Of a DNA stretch of 40,732 nt, positions 13,754-22,409 are shown in pieces (the first letter of the stretch is position 1; each line of letters opens with the position of its first letter). The notes below the pieces were generated by a model, which did not search any database, was not told the origin of the DNA, and saw only the letters and a program-made list of their open reading frames with translations. The position numbers and the translations under genes were made by a program. The stretch is taken from IMG/VR virus record IMGVR_UViG_3300036795_000156, positions 1 through 40,732 of that record; one strand, written 5' to 3'. Origin of the DNA: a virus.

Positions 13754-16440
13754 TGTCCGCGATTACGATGCCGGACGAGGAGGAGTGCTACCTGCTCGCC
13801 TTGCTGGAAGCCTCCGACGGTTTGGACCTCGCTGAGTTCTGCTGGTACGACGCGGAGTCCGAGGACGGCTGCTACCGGGCATGGGACTTCCAGTGGCGCT
13901 GGTACACCGACCCGGCCTCCTATCAGGCCGACCAGGGCGCTCGAGCGCTGGGCAAGACCGTGGGGATCGTTATGCGGTCCTTTGCGCTGCCGTTCGCCTT
14001 CCCCGGCGCCAAGATGCTGGTCACCGCTCCGGAGCTCAACCACTTGCGGCCACTGGTCGACGAGATTGAGAAGCGACTGCTGGCCAACTGGCTGATGACC
14101 GAAATGCTGCCTTCGGGCAAGGGTCAGGGCATCAACCGCCAGCCGCATTGGCAGGTCCGGTTCCTCAACGACACCCAGATCGTGTCCCGGCTGCCCGGCA
14201 TCAACGGCAAGGGTGTCAAGGCCCAGCACGTCATCTCGATTGAGATGGACGAGGCGCAGGACTACCCGGAGCTCGGTTGGGCCGAACTGGTCTCGACGCT
14301 GAACCGATGGTTGCCCAATGCTTCCTGGCGGGTGCATGGCGTGCCGACCGGGGTGCGTAATCGCTTCTACGACATCACCGAGGGCGACATGTCGGCGATC
14401 GAGGACCGGCAGTGGCACGTTCATCGCCCGATGGCCATGATGCGCCCCAGTTGGAGTCCTGGTGAGCGCGAGGACAACACCAAGATCTTCGGTGGCTCCC
14501 GGTCGACCATCGACTACAAGCGCAACATCTACGGCGAGCATGGCGATGCCACGCATGTGGTGTTCGTGCTCCACAAGCTGATGGCGTGTGTGGACAAGGA
14601 TTCAGGCTCGACCTACAACACCGATGTCTACTACCAGGTCAAGATCGAAGATCAGATGCTGTCGGAGGACAGCCCGATCGCCGCGATGATCGAGCTGCCC
14701 GGCACTCACAAGCATGGCTACGAGCAGTGGGCGACCCCGGATCTCGAGGATGGCAAGAAGGGCCGCCCTCGGCAGGTCGGCGCCAAGGACGGCTACTCGG
14801 CGTACTACGCCGGCGCGGACATCGGCCTGCTGAACCATCCCACCGAGATCCTGGTCTTCGGCCAGCGCACGGGGACTGATGAGCTGGAACTGATCACTCG
14901 GATCCACCTGCGTCGCTGTGACATCTTCCAGCATGGCGAGGTCGCTGACATCCTGTTCGATTTCTACGGCGAGAAGCTCAAGGCGTTTGGCCTGGACGAG
15001 ACCGGCCAGGGCCAGGGCGTGTTCCAGGTGATGAAGAAGAAGCCGTACAAGGACCGGATCTACGGCTACAACTTCTCCGAGAAGGTCATCGTCGGCTTCG
15101 AGGACCGCGAGCTTGTCGGCAAGGAGACGATGGAGGACCTCGCCCAGATGCGCAATGTCGTCGAGCACGCCACCGACGTGCTGCGTAACGACTACGTCGA
15201 CACCGGGCGGCTGCGGCTGCCTATGGACGGCGAGCTGCTCAAGGAGTGGCAGGGCCAGACCTGGTATTTCATCAAGGACGACAAGGACCCCTACGGCAAG
15301 GGTCGCGCCAAGGATTTCTGCGTGGACGAGTCCACTGAGATAATGACCGACGGGGGTTGGAAGCGTCATGATGAGTTGTCTGGGCTCGAGCAGGTCTTAG
15401 TGTTGCGCCAGGACGGGCTCTCCTACTGGGAGCCACTCGTTGATGTTCATCGTTTCGCCGCAGAGCCTCGGGAGATGTGGCTGTCGGAGAACCGGGGGCA
15501 TTCGTCGCTGACTACCCGAGATCATCGCTGGTTGGTTGAGCAGTACCGGGCCTATCACCGAGATTTCGTCTGGCAGTGGCGTACCGGCGATGAGCTCGTT
15601 CGGTTCTCCAGTGTTCCGCTGGCGGCGCCGTGCGCATCGCTTCCCGACGTGGCCAAGTATTCGGACGCCCTGGTGGAGCTTGCCGGTTGGTACATGGCCG
15701 AGGGGAATCTCAACGGCAACCAGGTGTCACTCTCGCAGTCGCCGGCCGTCAATCCCGAAGGAGTTGCTCGTATTCGTCGATGCCTGGTCGCGTTGTTTGG
15801 TGACCCGGCATACGCCGATGTCGGTGGCCAGTGGCATGAGTACCTAAAGTCCAGCGGGGTGATCGAGTTCAAGCTTTGCAAACCGGCCGGTGCCGTCTTG
15901 CTGGAAGTGGTCGCGACCGGCGAGAAGGTCCCCACTGCTGAGTTCATCATGTCGTTGACCAGGGCGCAGTTGTCGCTGTTCTGGAGTGGTTTTTATGACG
16001 GCGACGGAAGTCATTCACTGGCAAGATTTTCGGACGGCTACGAGTGCAAGGTGGAACATTCCGTGTTCCAGAAGTCGTCTGCGCGTATTCGTATGGCTGA
16101 GATGGTCTGTGCCTTGCTGGGGATGCCGACCAACACCACGACGGCCGCGAGTGGCCTGAATCTCTGCGTGCGCAATCAACGGCGCACCCGACCTGCCCAG
16201 TGTCGCAAGCTCGTGATCCACGAAGGAATGGTGTGGTGTCCGCAAACTCCCAGCGGCACCTGGTTGGCGCGACGTAATGGTACCGTCTACTTCACTGGCA
16301 ATTCCCGGGGTAAGTTCCACACGCTGGATGCCGGAAAGATGATGGCAGCGGGCAGGACCCTGCCGTTGCTCGAGGAGATGGCCAAGGCCGCGGTACCTCA
16401 GGCCCCGGTGTTCGACTACTTCGTGGGCCAGGAGTACTAG
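13753..16440 (+). CDS. terL: Terminase large subunit (TerL) with LAGLIDADG intein
   Basis: 895 aa from a GTG start. The ATPase half shows a Walker-A-like QGARALGKT (~61-69) and Walker B VISIEMDEAQD (~160-170). The nuclease half follows, with YYAGADIGLL providing an early catalytic Asp. An intein (Cys523-Asn850) splits the C-terminal nuclease region; the spliced protein is 567 residues, normal for TerL. The enzyme packages DNA into the prohead through the portal. Ends with TAG; the same frame continues open for 83 codons after it. Confidence 0.95.
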   Translation: MSAITMPDEEECYLLALLEASDGLDLAEFCWYDAESEDGCYRAWDFQWRWYTDPASYQADQGARALGKTVGIVMRSFALPFAFPGAKMLVTAPELNHLRPLVDEIEKRLLANWLMTEMLPSGKGQGINRQPHWQVRFLNDTQIVSRLPGINGKGVKAQHVISIEMDEAQDYPELGWAELVSTLNRWLPNASWRVHGVPTGVRNRFYDITEGDMSAIEDRQWHVHRPMAMMRPSWSPGEREDNTKIFGGSRSTIDYKRNIYGEHGDATHVVFVLHKLMACVDKDSGSTYNTDVYYQVKIEDQMLSEDSPIAAMIELPGTHKHGYEQWATPDLEDGKKGRPRQVGAKDGYSAYYAGADIGLLNHPTEILVFGQRTGTDELELITRIHLRRCDIFQHGEVADILFDFYGEKLKAFGLDETGQGQGVFQVMKKKPYKDRIYGYNFSEKVIVGFEDRELVGKETMEDLAQMRNVVEHATDVLRNDYVDTGRLRLPMDGELLKEWQGQTWYFIKDDKDPYGKGRAKDFCVDESTEIMTDGGWKRHDELSGLEQVLVLRQDGLSYWEPLVDVHRFAAEPREMWLSENRGHSSLTTRDHRWLVEQYRAYHRDFVWQWRTGDELVRFSSVPLAAPCASLPDVAKYSDALVELAGWYMAEGNLNGNQVSLSQSPAVNPEGVARIRRCLVALFGDPAYADVGGQWHEYLKSSGVIEFKLCKPAGAVLLEVVATGEKVPTAEFIMSLTRAQLSLFWSGFYDGDGSHSLARFSDGYECKVEHSVFQKSSARIRMAEMVCALLGMPTNTTTAASGLNLCVRNQRRTRPAQCRKLVIHEGMVWCPQTPSGTWLARRNGTVYFTGNSRGKFHTLDAGKMMAAGRTLPLLEEMAKAAVPQAPVFDYFVGQEY
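15319..16302 (+). other. LAGLIDADG intein in TerL
   Basis: 328 residues. Begins CVDESTEIMTDGGWKRHDEL, ends GTVYFTGN before Ser. Two dodecapeptide motifs, LAGWYMAEGNLNG and FWSGFYDGDGSHS, mark a two-motif homing endonuclease. The endonuclease looks intact, so the intein could still be mobile. It sits in a conserved stretch between KDF and SRGKFHTLDAG. Confidence 0.95.
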
Positions 16441-16746
16441 CGCCGGACAGATGCTTTCGGTTCCACGTCTATATACGACATGGACAGTATGAGAGCACCG
16501 AGATGGCTCAGGATTGCACCGGGCGCACGGTCAACCGCGACGGCGGCCCGATGCGAGCGACGCAATCCCGACGATGACCGCGACGATCAGGCCGAGCCAC
16601 AGCACATGGGCGACGAAGCCGAGACCGCCGAAGATGAGCAGGAGCAGGATCGCAAACAGGAGCAGCATGGCGGCACCGTAGCACCCGGGTGACTTTATGC
16701 GTGTCAGATGCCGATGTGAACGGTAACGAACACCAGAATCGAGCAA
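16441..16746. other. Gap between TerL and the next head gene
   Basis: 306 bases. On the plus strand the TerL frame stays open until the TGA at 16690-16692, giving a possible readthrough tail. On the minus strand a small membrane protein is encoded (16531-16668). A TATATA within a partial palindrome lies near 16471. Confidence 0.5.
16531..16668 (-). CDS. Small membrane protein (DUF5670/lmo0937-like)
   Basis: 45 aa, two adjacent hydrophobic segments (MLLLFAILLLLIFGGLGFV and LWLGLIVAVIVGIASLA) ending in GRRRG. The composition and arginine tail resemble the lmo0937/DUF5670 family of tiny membrane proteins. It is antisense to the head operon and has only a weak ribosome site. It could be holin-like, but there is no direct support. 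Confidence 0.5.
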   Translation of the reverse strand: MLLLFAILLLLIFGGLGFVAHVLWLGLIVAVIVGIASLASGRRRG

Positions 16747-17181
16747 ATGACCACCACCGGCGACCAAACCGAAGTTCCTGCGAGTCCGCCCGAGGCTGAC
16801 GCGCTGGTCTTTACTGTCGAGGGCGACCGTGAGGGTGGCTTCATCGGCGACATGGTGCCCGAGGTCGCCCAGTCGCTGTCATGGGGCGCGCTCATCAGTC
16901 GCCAGTACGTCGAGGACGAGATCGACCTGATGTTCCGCGCGGTGCGTGGCTTCTGGGACATGTTCCCGGACCAGGTGATGCGGATGTGCTCGGCGATGAG
17001 CGCGCGCGCCTCGGAGATCTACGTCCACCTGCACCGGCTCGAGGGCCGGCGGGAGTGGAAGCAGATTCGCACCATGCAGATCGACACCTTGCTTTCCGAG
17101 CTCGACCGCCAGTTTCGCATTCACAGCCGCCTCGTCGAGGTCCAGAAGCTCGAAGCCTTCCAGGAGGGTCGTCAGACGTGA
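16747..17181 (+). CDS. Hypothetical protein between TerL and portal
   Basis: 144 aa. The first 45 residues are acidic and flexible. The remainder is helical: ISRQYVEDEIDLMFRAVRGF, QVMRMCSAMSARASEIYVHL, LLSELDRQFRIHSRLVEVQK. Probably a helical bundle, perhaps packaging- or portal-associated given its place. The stop overlaps the portal GTG. Confidence 0.65.
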   Translation: MTTTGDQTEVPASPPEADALVFTVEGDREGGFIGDMVPEVAQSLSWGALISRQYVEDEIDLMFRAVRGFWDMFPDQVMRMCSAMSARASEIYVHLHRLEGRREWKQIRTMQIDTLLSELDRQFRIHSRLVEVQKLEAFQEGRQT

Positions 17182-19046
17182 GGATCGAGACCCGTGAGTC
17201 CGCTCGGGCGGACGGCGAGGGCCTGGGTGGCAAGTCCTTCGAGGTCGAGGCCACGTCCGAGCTCGTTGTCGGTGGCCACGTCTTCGGCTTCGAGAACCAG
17301 TCGGGCGTTCCAACGGACGTTTTACTTGCAGGCGCGAAGGTGGGCGCCAACCCCTACGTGCCGGAGGGCACGAGTATCCGCGAGATCGCCTCGGTGCTGT
17401 CCCGCTGGGTGGACAACGCTCGGGCCGCGACCGGCCGCAGTTCGATGTTCGACCGTGGCGCCTATACCCCGCCGGACAACCCGTTCGACGAGATGCGCAC
17501 CGCGCGCCACGCGGTCAAGTTCGACTCGATCGTCTCTGGCGTCGCGGAGATCACGGAGGCCTATGCCTTCCAGGGGTTGAAGTGGGAAGGCGAAAACCCG
17601 GACGAGGCCGACGTGCTCAACCAGCTCGCTGCCGACCAGCGCCTCGATGCCTTCATGCGGGCGTGCTGGCGCGAGGAGTTCACCTGCGGGCAGTTCGTCG
17701 CCGCCAAGCAGTGGGGTTGGGCCGATTACACAGTGCGCGGCAAGACCGAGAGCGGCAACCAGCGCAAGAAGAAGTTCCACATCTGGGTGCCCAAGAAGCT
17801 CACCGTGCTCGACGGTGCTTCGGTCGTCCCGGTCGGCACTAGCCCGATCAACGGCTTCGCTCTGGCGTGGCAGGCGATTCCCGGCGAGGTGGGCTATTAC
17901 GACGCAGTGAGCGCCGACACCGCGGTCGACCCGCTGATGGCGAACTTCTTCACCGGCCGCTACCAGCCCGGGGCGCTGGAGTCCGGTGTCCTCGGGCGTC
18001 TCGGCGTCGACTGCGCCAACCTGCTGCTGATGAACCCGGACTGGGTGTTCCGCCACACCATCACCAAGAGCGACTACGAGCGGTTCGCCGACAACCGGCT
18101 CAAGAGCGTGTTCCGGCTGCTGGACCTCAAGCAGAAACTGATGGACTCCGACCGCGCGATGCTCGTCGGCGCGGCCAACTACATCCTGTTGGTTCGCAAG
18201 GGCGAGAAGGAGACTCCGGCACTGCCGGAGGAGATGGAGTCGCTAAAGGCCAACTTCAACTTCATCGCCAAGCTGCCGGTCATCATCTCCGACCATCGGT
18301 TGCAGATCGACATCATCGCGCCGAAGACCGATACCACCCTGGCAGCCGAGAAGTACGACGTCTTGGACGCCAGGATCCTGGCCCGGCTACTGGGCACTTT
18401 GCAGGCGTCGGCGCAGAAGGGTCGGTCGGAGAACCAAGAGACCCTCGCGCTGTCGGTGGCCCGGGTGATGGAGAACCGCCGCCACATGATGCGTCGGACG
18501 CTGGAGTTCGAGGTTGCGCGCTCGGTGGTCCAGCACCCGTACAACGTCGGGCAGTTCGAGACCGAGCCCAACCTGGTCTTTACCCCGCGTAACATCGCGT
18601 TGGCCATGGACGCGCAGTACGTCACCGGCTTGTTGGCGTTGCGTACCCAGCGTGAGATCTCCCGGGAGACGATCCTGGAGTTCTTTGGCTTGGACGAGGG
18701 TGTCGAGGCGATGCGGATGGAGCTGGAAAACGAGCTCTACGACGACATTTTCCGCACCCAGATCCCGTTCGCGGCACCTGGCGCCGGCGGTGCACCATCC
18801 GTTCCGGCACCCGTTGCGCCGAGTAATACAGGTGTGACCCCGAAGAAGAAGGCCGCCAAGAAGGTGATACCTGCGAAGAAGACCGCAGCGCCCGCCAAGA
18901 AGGCCACTCCGAACGGCACACCTGAGTCCCCGAAGGTCTCCGGTGCCCGGGGCGGGCGGCCGGTGGGTGGTGGGAAGTCCGCACAGTCACCGGCGAAGCA
19001 GACCAAGCCACGGACTCGTGGTGGCAATCCGAGCACCAGGAGCTGA
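17178..19046 (+). CDS. Portal protein
   Basis: 622 aa from GTG 17178, GTGA-coupled. Follows TerL and precedes the maturation protease, the standard portal position. Sequence features expected of SPP1/HK97-type portals: RHAVKFDSIVSGVAEITEAY early, FMRACWREEFTCGQF, and a helical stem/crown region (LKSVFRLLDLKQKLMDSD). Twelve copies would form the DNA channel at one capsid vertex. The last ~95 residues are an unusual Lys/Ala/Pro tail (KKKAAKKVIPAKKTAAPAKK) like a histone-H1 tail, which could touch DNA. Confidence 0.85.
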   Translation: MRIETRESARADGEGLGGKSFEVEATSELVVGGHVFGFENQSGVPTDVLLAGAKVGANPYVPEGTSIREIASVLSRWVDNARAATGRSSMFDRGAYTPPDNPFDEMRTARHAVKFDSIVSGVAEITEAYAFQGLKWEGENPDEADVLNQLAADQRLDAFMRACWREEFTCGQFVAAKQWGWADYTVRGKTESGNQRKKKFHIWVPKKLTVLDGASVVPVGTSPINGFALAWQAIPGEVGYYDAVSADTAVDPLMANFFTGRYQPGALESGVLGRLGVDCANLLLMNPDWVFRHTITKSDYERFADNRLKSVFRLLDLKQKLMDSDRAMLVGAANYILLVRKGEKETPALPEEMESLKANFNFIAKLPVIISDHRLQIDIIAPKTDTTLAAEKYDVLDARILARLLGTLQASAQKGRSENQETLALSVARVMENRRHMMRRTLEFEVARSVVQHPYNVGQFETEPNLVFTPRNIALAMDAQYVTGLLALRTQREISRETILEFFGLDEGVEAMRMELENELYDDIFRTQIPFAAPGAGGAPSVPAPVAPSNTGVTPKKKAAKKVIPAKKTAAPAKKATPNGTPESPKVSGARGGRPVGGGKSAQSPAKQTKPRTRGGNPSTRS

Positions 19047-19047
19047 C

Positions 19048-21465
19048 ATGACCGAGAAGACGGCGGCCGAGATGGCCGCAGAGCTGCCGAAGCCGCATCC
19101 GTTCATCAAGCCCCGTGGTTCCACCGACCAGGCGCCGAAGCTGAAGAAGGACACCGGCAACGGCGGGCTGACCAAGACCTCCATCGACACGGACCCGGAC
19201 TGTGTGTCCTGCGGTCGCAAGGCGGACAGCCCGGTCCACCGCCAGTCCGCCGGGGAGTCCTCTGCCGGGAAGTTCTCGCTCAACGACATCAAGGTCCCGT
19301 CGTTCGCGGAGTACATGGCTGACCTGGCTGAGCGGGCCAAGGAGTTTGGCCTTCGCCGTCAGTATCACCTCGACGTGGCCCAGGAGGTGGCCAAGGGGTT
19401 CCCGGCGCAGCAGAAGTGCGAGTACTGCACCGAGCAGGCGACGAAGCGGATCATCCACTCCGAGGGGATGGCCTATGTCCCGGTGTGCAATGCGCACGAG
19501 GCGAAGGGCAAGGACGCCGCTGCCCGCTGCACCCCGGACGGCAGCAAGGATCCGTCGAACATCGACTACGTCCGACCAGTCGCCGCCTTCGAGCACGAGG
19601 CGTTGCTGGAGGGTCTCGGCCTGGAGGTTGCGCAGCACACCGGCTGCATGGTCGCGTTGTTCCCGACCGACGATGTCGCCACCGACCTGGCGGTCGCCGG
19701 CGGTGAACCACCCGAGCAGCTACACGTCACCCTCGCCTTCCTCGGCGACAGCGGCGCGTTCACCGAGGACCAGGTTGTGAAGCTGAAGGTAGTCGTCGAG
19801 GCATGGGCGCACACCGTGGCGCCGATCGAGGCGAAGATCTCCGGCGTCGGGATGTTCAACGGCGACGCGGAGGACCCCAACAGTGACGATGTCACCTACG
19901 CCTCGATCGATGCTCCGGTGCTTCCCGATGTTCGTCACCGGCTGGTGGAGGCCATGACGGAGGCCGGACTGCCGGTGGCGACCAGCCATGGCTTCACGCC
20001 GCACATGACGCTGGCCTACAGCAAGATCCCGGTGGCGATGGAGTCTCGTCAGGTTGAGTTCAGTCAGGTGACGATCGCGTTCGGTCCCGAGCATTACAGC
20101 TTTCCGCTGACCGGCCCCGACGCCGAGGTCGAGGCTGCCGCCGAGACGATCAAGATGTCCGACGGCAAGTACCCGATCTCGGACCAGAAGTCTGCGAACA
20201 GCGCCTGGAAGCTGCGCAGTCATTCCGACACTCACAGTGAAGAGTCGGTCATTGAGCACATTCGCCGGGCGTGCAAGAAGCTTGGGCTCACCTTCCCTGG
20301 CGGGGACGCGCCGAGTGACAGCGGACCGGCCAGTAACGAGATGGGCGCGCTGGTCGAGGCACTGACGAGTGAGACAGCTAGTGCCGAGGATGCTGCCAAG
20401 GTCGCCGCTGGTATCGATGCAGGGGTCGACCAGGCGCTGGTGTTGCTGCGGTCGTGCAACAACGACGACATGCCGCCGTACGCCCAGCAGGCCCGTGACC
20501 TGTTGCAGGGGATCGAGCCTGCATGTGATGCACTGCTGGACTTCTTTGGGCTCGGCGACCCTGACGACACCGAGGATGCTCCCGGCGACGTGCTTGCCGC
20601 AGCGGCAGCTCAGCAGGGCACCTCGGTGCCCGCCCATGCTGCTTACATGCAGCAGGTGGCGCAGCGTTTCCAGCTGCATGACCGCGTCGAGAGCAAGGCC
20701 GTTGACCCGGTGCCGTTGGAGACGATCAAGGCGTTCCTCACCGAGGCAGGCGGCAAGACGATGCTCACTGCCCCGGCCTCGACCGATCTTGGGATGTGGG
20801 AGAAGGCGTTGACCCCCAACGAGCACATGCTCTGGATCTCTGGGCGTTTCGTCGGCGCCGACGAGCCGAACCGCAATGGCGCCTACTGGTCCAACCGCGA
20901 CCTGGCGACTGGCGCCCCGACGGTTCCGTTCGGTCCGTTGAACTGGCTGCACGACGGCCACAAGATCATCGGCTGTATTGCCGACCAGCGGATGGTCTAC
21001 CCGGACCAGGAGGCAGCCGCATCTCAGTTGATTCGTCCGCACATCGCCGCGATCTCGCCGGTCTACCGCTGGTGTTATCCGGAGGAGGCGGCCGTCGTGG
21101 AGATGGCGGCCGAGCGCTCCTCGTTGTGGTATTCGATGGAGTGTGTGTCCCGCGAGGTTTCTTGCACCACGGAGTATGGCGGCTGTGGCACTCAGGTCTC
21201 CTATGTCGACTACTTGCGTAACCAGGGCTGCAGCCATATGAACGAGCGCTCCGGGGTGCGGCAGTTCGTCGATCCGACTTTCCTCGGTGGTGCGGTGATC
21301 GTGCCGCCGGCGCGGCCGGGCTGGGCGGATGCCGACGTCACAGTGATGCGTCAGGCCGCGAGTCTGAGTGAGGACGCGGTGGCCCAGATGGGTGTCTCGG
21401 ACCTGCCCGGGTTCGAGGTCGAACGCCTGCTTGCGCAGGTGCTGAGGTTTGCGGAGACATCATGA
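19048..21465 (+). CDS. Capsid maturation protease fused to a 2H phosphoesterase domain
   Basis: 805 aa. Residues ~50-170 carry several CxxC pairs (CVSCGRK; CEYCTEQ). Residues ~195-355 are a 2H phosphoesterase: HVTLAFLG (His226) and HMTLAY (His319) are the paired H-x-T-x motifs. Then comes KYPISDQKSANSAWKLRSHS, a linker module seen in actinophage proheads proteins, and ~570-760 look like the protease: WISGRFVGADEPNRNGAYW, LNWLHDGHKIIG and SLWYSMECVS. The protease would cleave the scaffold and capsid delta domain. The phosphoesterase substrate is unknown; it may act on a cyclic nucleotide or RNA end. Confidence 0.75.
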   Translation: MTEKTAAEMAAELPKPHPFIKPRGSTDQAPKLKKDTGNGGLTKTSIDTDPDCVSCGRKADSPVHRQSAGESSAGKFSLNDIKVPSFAEYMADLAERAKEFGLRRQYHLDVAQEVAKGFPAQQKCEYCTEQATKRIIHSEGMAYVPVCNAHEAKGKDAAARCTPDGSKDPSNIDYVRPVAAFEHEALLEGLGLEVAQHTGCMVALFPTDDVATDLAVAGGEPPEQLHVTLAFLGDSGAFTEDQVVKLKVVVEAWAHTVAPIEAKISGVGMFNGDAEDPNSDDVTYASIDAPVLPDVRHRLVEAMTEAGLPVATSHGFTPHMTLAYSKIPVAMESRQVEFSQVTIAFGPEHYSFPLTGPDAEVEAAAETIKMSDGKYPISDQKSANSAWKLRSHSDTHSEESVIEHIRRACKKLGLTFPGGDAPSDSGPASNEMGALVEALTSETASAEDAAKVAAGIDAGVDQALVLLRSCNNDDMPPYAQQARDLLQGIEPACDALLDFFGLGDPDDTEDAPGDVLAAAAAQQGTSVPAHAAYMQQVAQRFQLHDRVESKAVDPVPLETIKAFLTEAGGKTMLTAPASTDLGMWEKALTPNEHMLWISGRFVGADEPNRNGAYWSNRDLATGAPTVPFGPLNWLHDGHKIIGCIADQRMVYPDQEAAASQLIRPHIAAISPVYRWCYPEEAAVVEMAAERSSLWYSMECVSREVSCTTEYGGCGTQVSYVDYLRNQGCSHMNERSGVRQFVDPTFLGGAVIVPPARPGWADADVTVMRQAASLSEDAVAQMGVSDLPGFEVERLLAQVLRFAETS

Positions 21466-22208
21466 GCGACTCTGTGCTGGGTACCGGCGCTGCCGGTGAC
21501 ATCGAGCATCCGTACGACACGACACCACCTGAGCATGGGGCTCCGGCGCCGCCCCGCTCTAACGCCCCGATCCTGCCGTCGTGGGAAGCGGGCGTTACCT
21601 ACGACGTCGACCAATTGGTGGTCGCGCCGGGGGGCGGTCTTATCACGAGGGTGTCCTTCGGGGTGTCTCGTGACGGCTACGACAGCACCGAGCAGGCTTT
21701 GTGGCAGTCGGCTGGTGGCGCCCCTTCGGGTGGCGCTTCTGAGCCATCCATGCCGCTAGCAGATACCGCCGCGACGATCGACACCACGACCTACGACAAC
21801 ACTGTCACCGGGTCCGGGAAACTCACCACGATCGTCATGCCTGCCAGCGAGGACGGTGGCGATGCCCCGGTCCTCGCGGTCGCGATCGAGGGTGATGACT
21901 TCCCGCGCTGGCTGTTGCTCTCAGACTCGACTGACGGCTTCTACATGGGCGACGGCAGTTTCGACCCGTACAACGAGGGTGGAGCGCTGGCTTGGGCCGC
22001 TGGGCCAGGGCGCCCCAGGCTGTACGGGCCGAATGGGGTTGAGATCAACGTCCCGAACGACCGCTACCTGCTGATCCAGGGTGGCGGCCTGGCGGTCACC
22101 AACACGACTGACGCCGACACTCCAGGCAGCGTCGTGAAGAAGATGGAGATCTTCGACGCAGCAGGAGCGAGCCTCGGTTTCATCCCGATCTACGACGACA
22201 TCGTTTAG
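21462..22208 (+). CDS. Head accessory or decoration protein candidate
   Basis: 248 aa, ATGA-coupled to the protease gene. Residues ~35-90 (WEAGVTYDVDQLVVAPGGGL...ALWQSAG) resemble a carbohydrate-binding or chitin-binding-like beta module. The rest is beta-rich with GPNGVEINVPNDRYLLIQGGG. The position between protease and scaffold suggests a virion surface protein. Ends with TAG. Confidence 0.55.
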   Translation: MSDSVLGTGAAGDIEHPYDTTPPEHGAPAPPRSNAPILPSWEAGVTYDVDQLVVAPGGGLITRVSFGVSRDGYDSTEQALWQSAGGAPSGGASEPSMPLADTAATIDTTTYDNTVTGSGKLTTIVMPASEDGGDAPVLAVAIEGDDFPRWLLLSDSTDGFYMGDGSFDPYNEGGALAWAAGPGRPRLYGPNGVEINVPNDRYLLIQGGGLAVTNTTDADTPGSVVKKMEIFDAAGASLGFIPIYDDIV

Positions 22209-22251
22209 CGGTTTTCGGACTGTTCATAGTGCGGCTTTGTTGTCCCGCTGT

Positions 22252-22319
22252 CACGGAATCTGCGTAAAGTCCTCGGATTCCGTGGCAGTGAACCGAAGGA
22301 TTCACTCGGCTTTCACTGC
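22252..22319 (+). promoter_or_regulatory. Tandem hairpins in the scaffold/capsid leader
   Basis: First hairpin: CACGGAATC (22252-22260) with GATTCCGTG (22276-22284). Second starts on the next base: GCAGTGAA (22285-22292) with TTCACTGC (22312-22319), and inside it CCGA with TCGG. They lie about 90 bases before the scaffold start and may control capsid expression as an attenuator or RNA-stabilising leader. Confidence 0.5.
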
Positions 22320-22409
22320 AACGGGCGTTTCAAAGTTCATTTAGCCCTGGCCACTGCCGATGCCCTAGCGACTGACCGAACCACGGACAGCGCGAAGGAG
22401 GTGTTCGGG

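Noticed and set aside
19720-21237. 505-codon minus-strand frame opposite the capsid protease
   Set aside because: Mirror of a clearly coding frame with recognised domains; no start signal.
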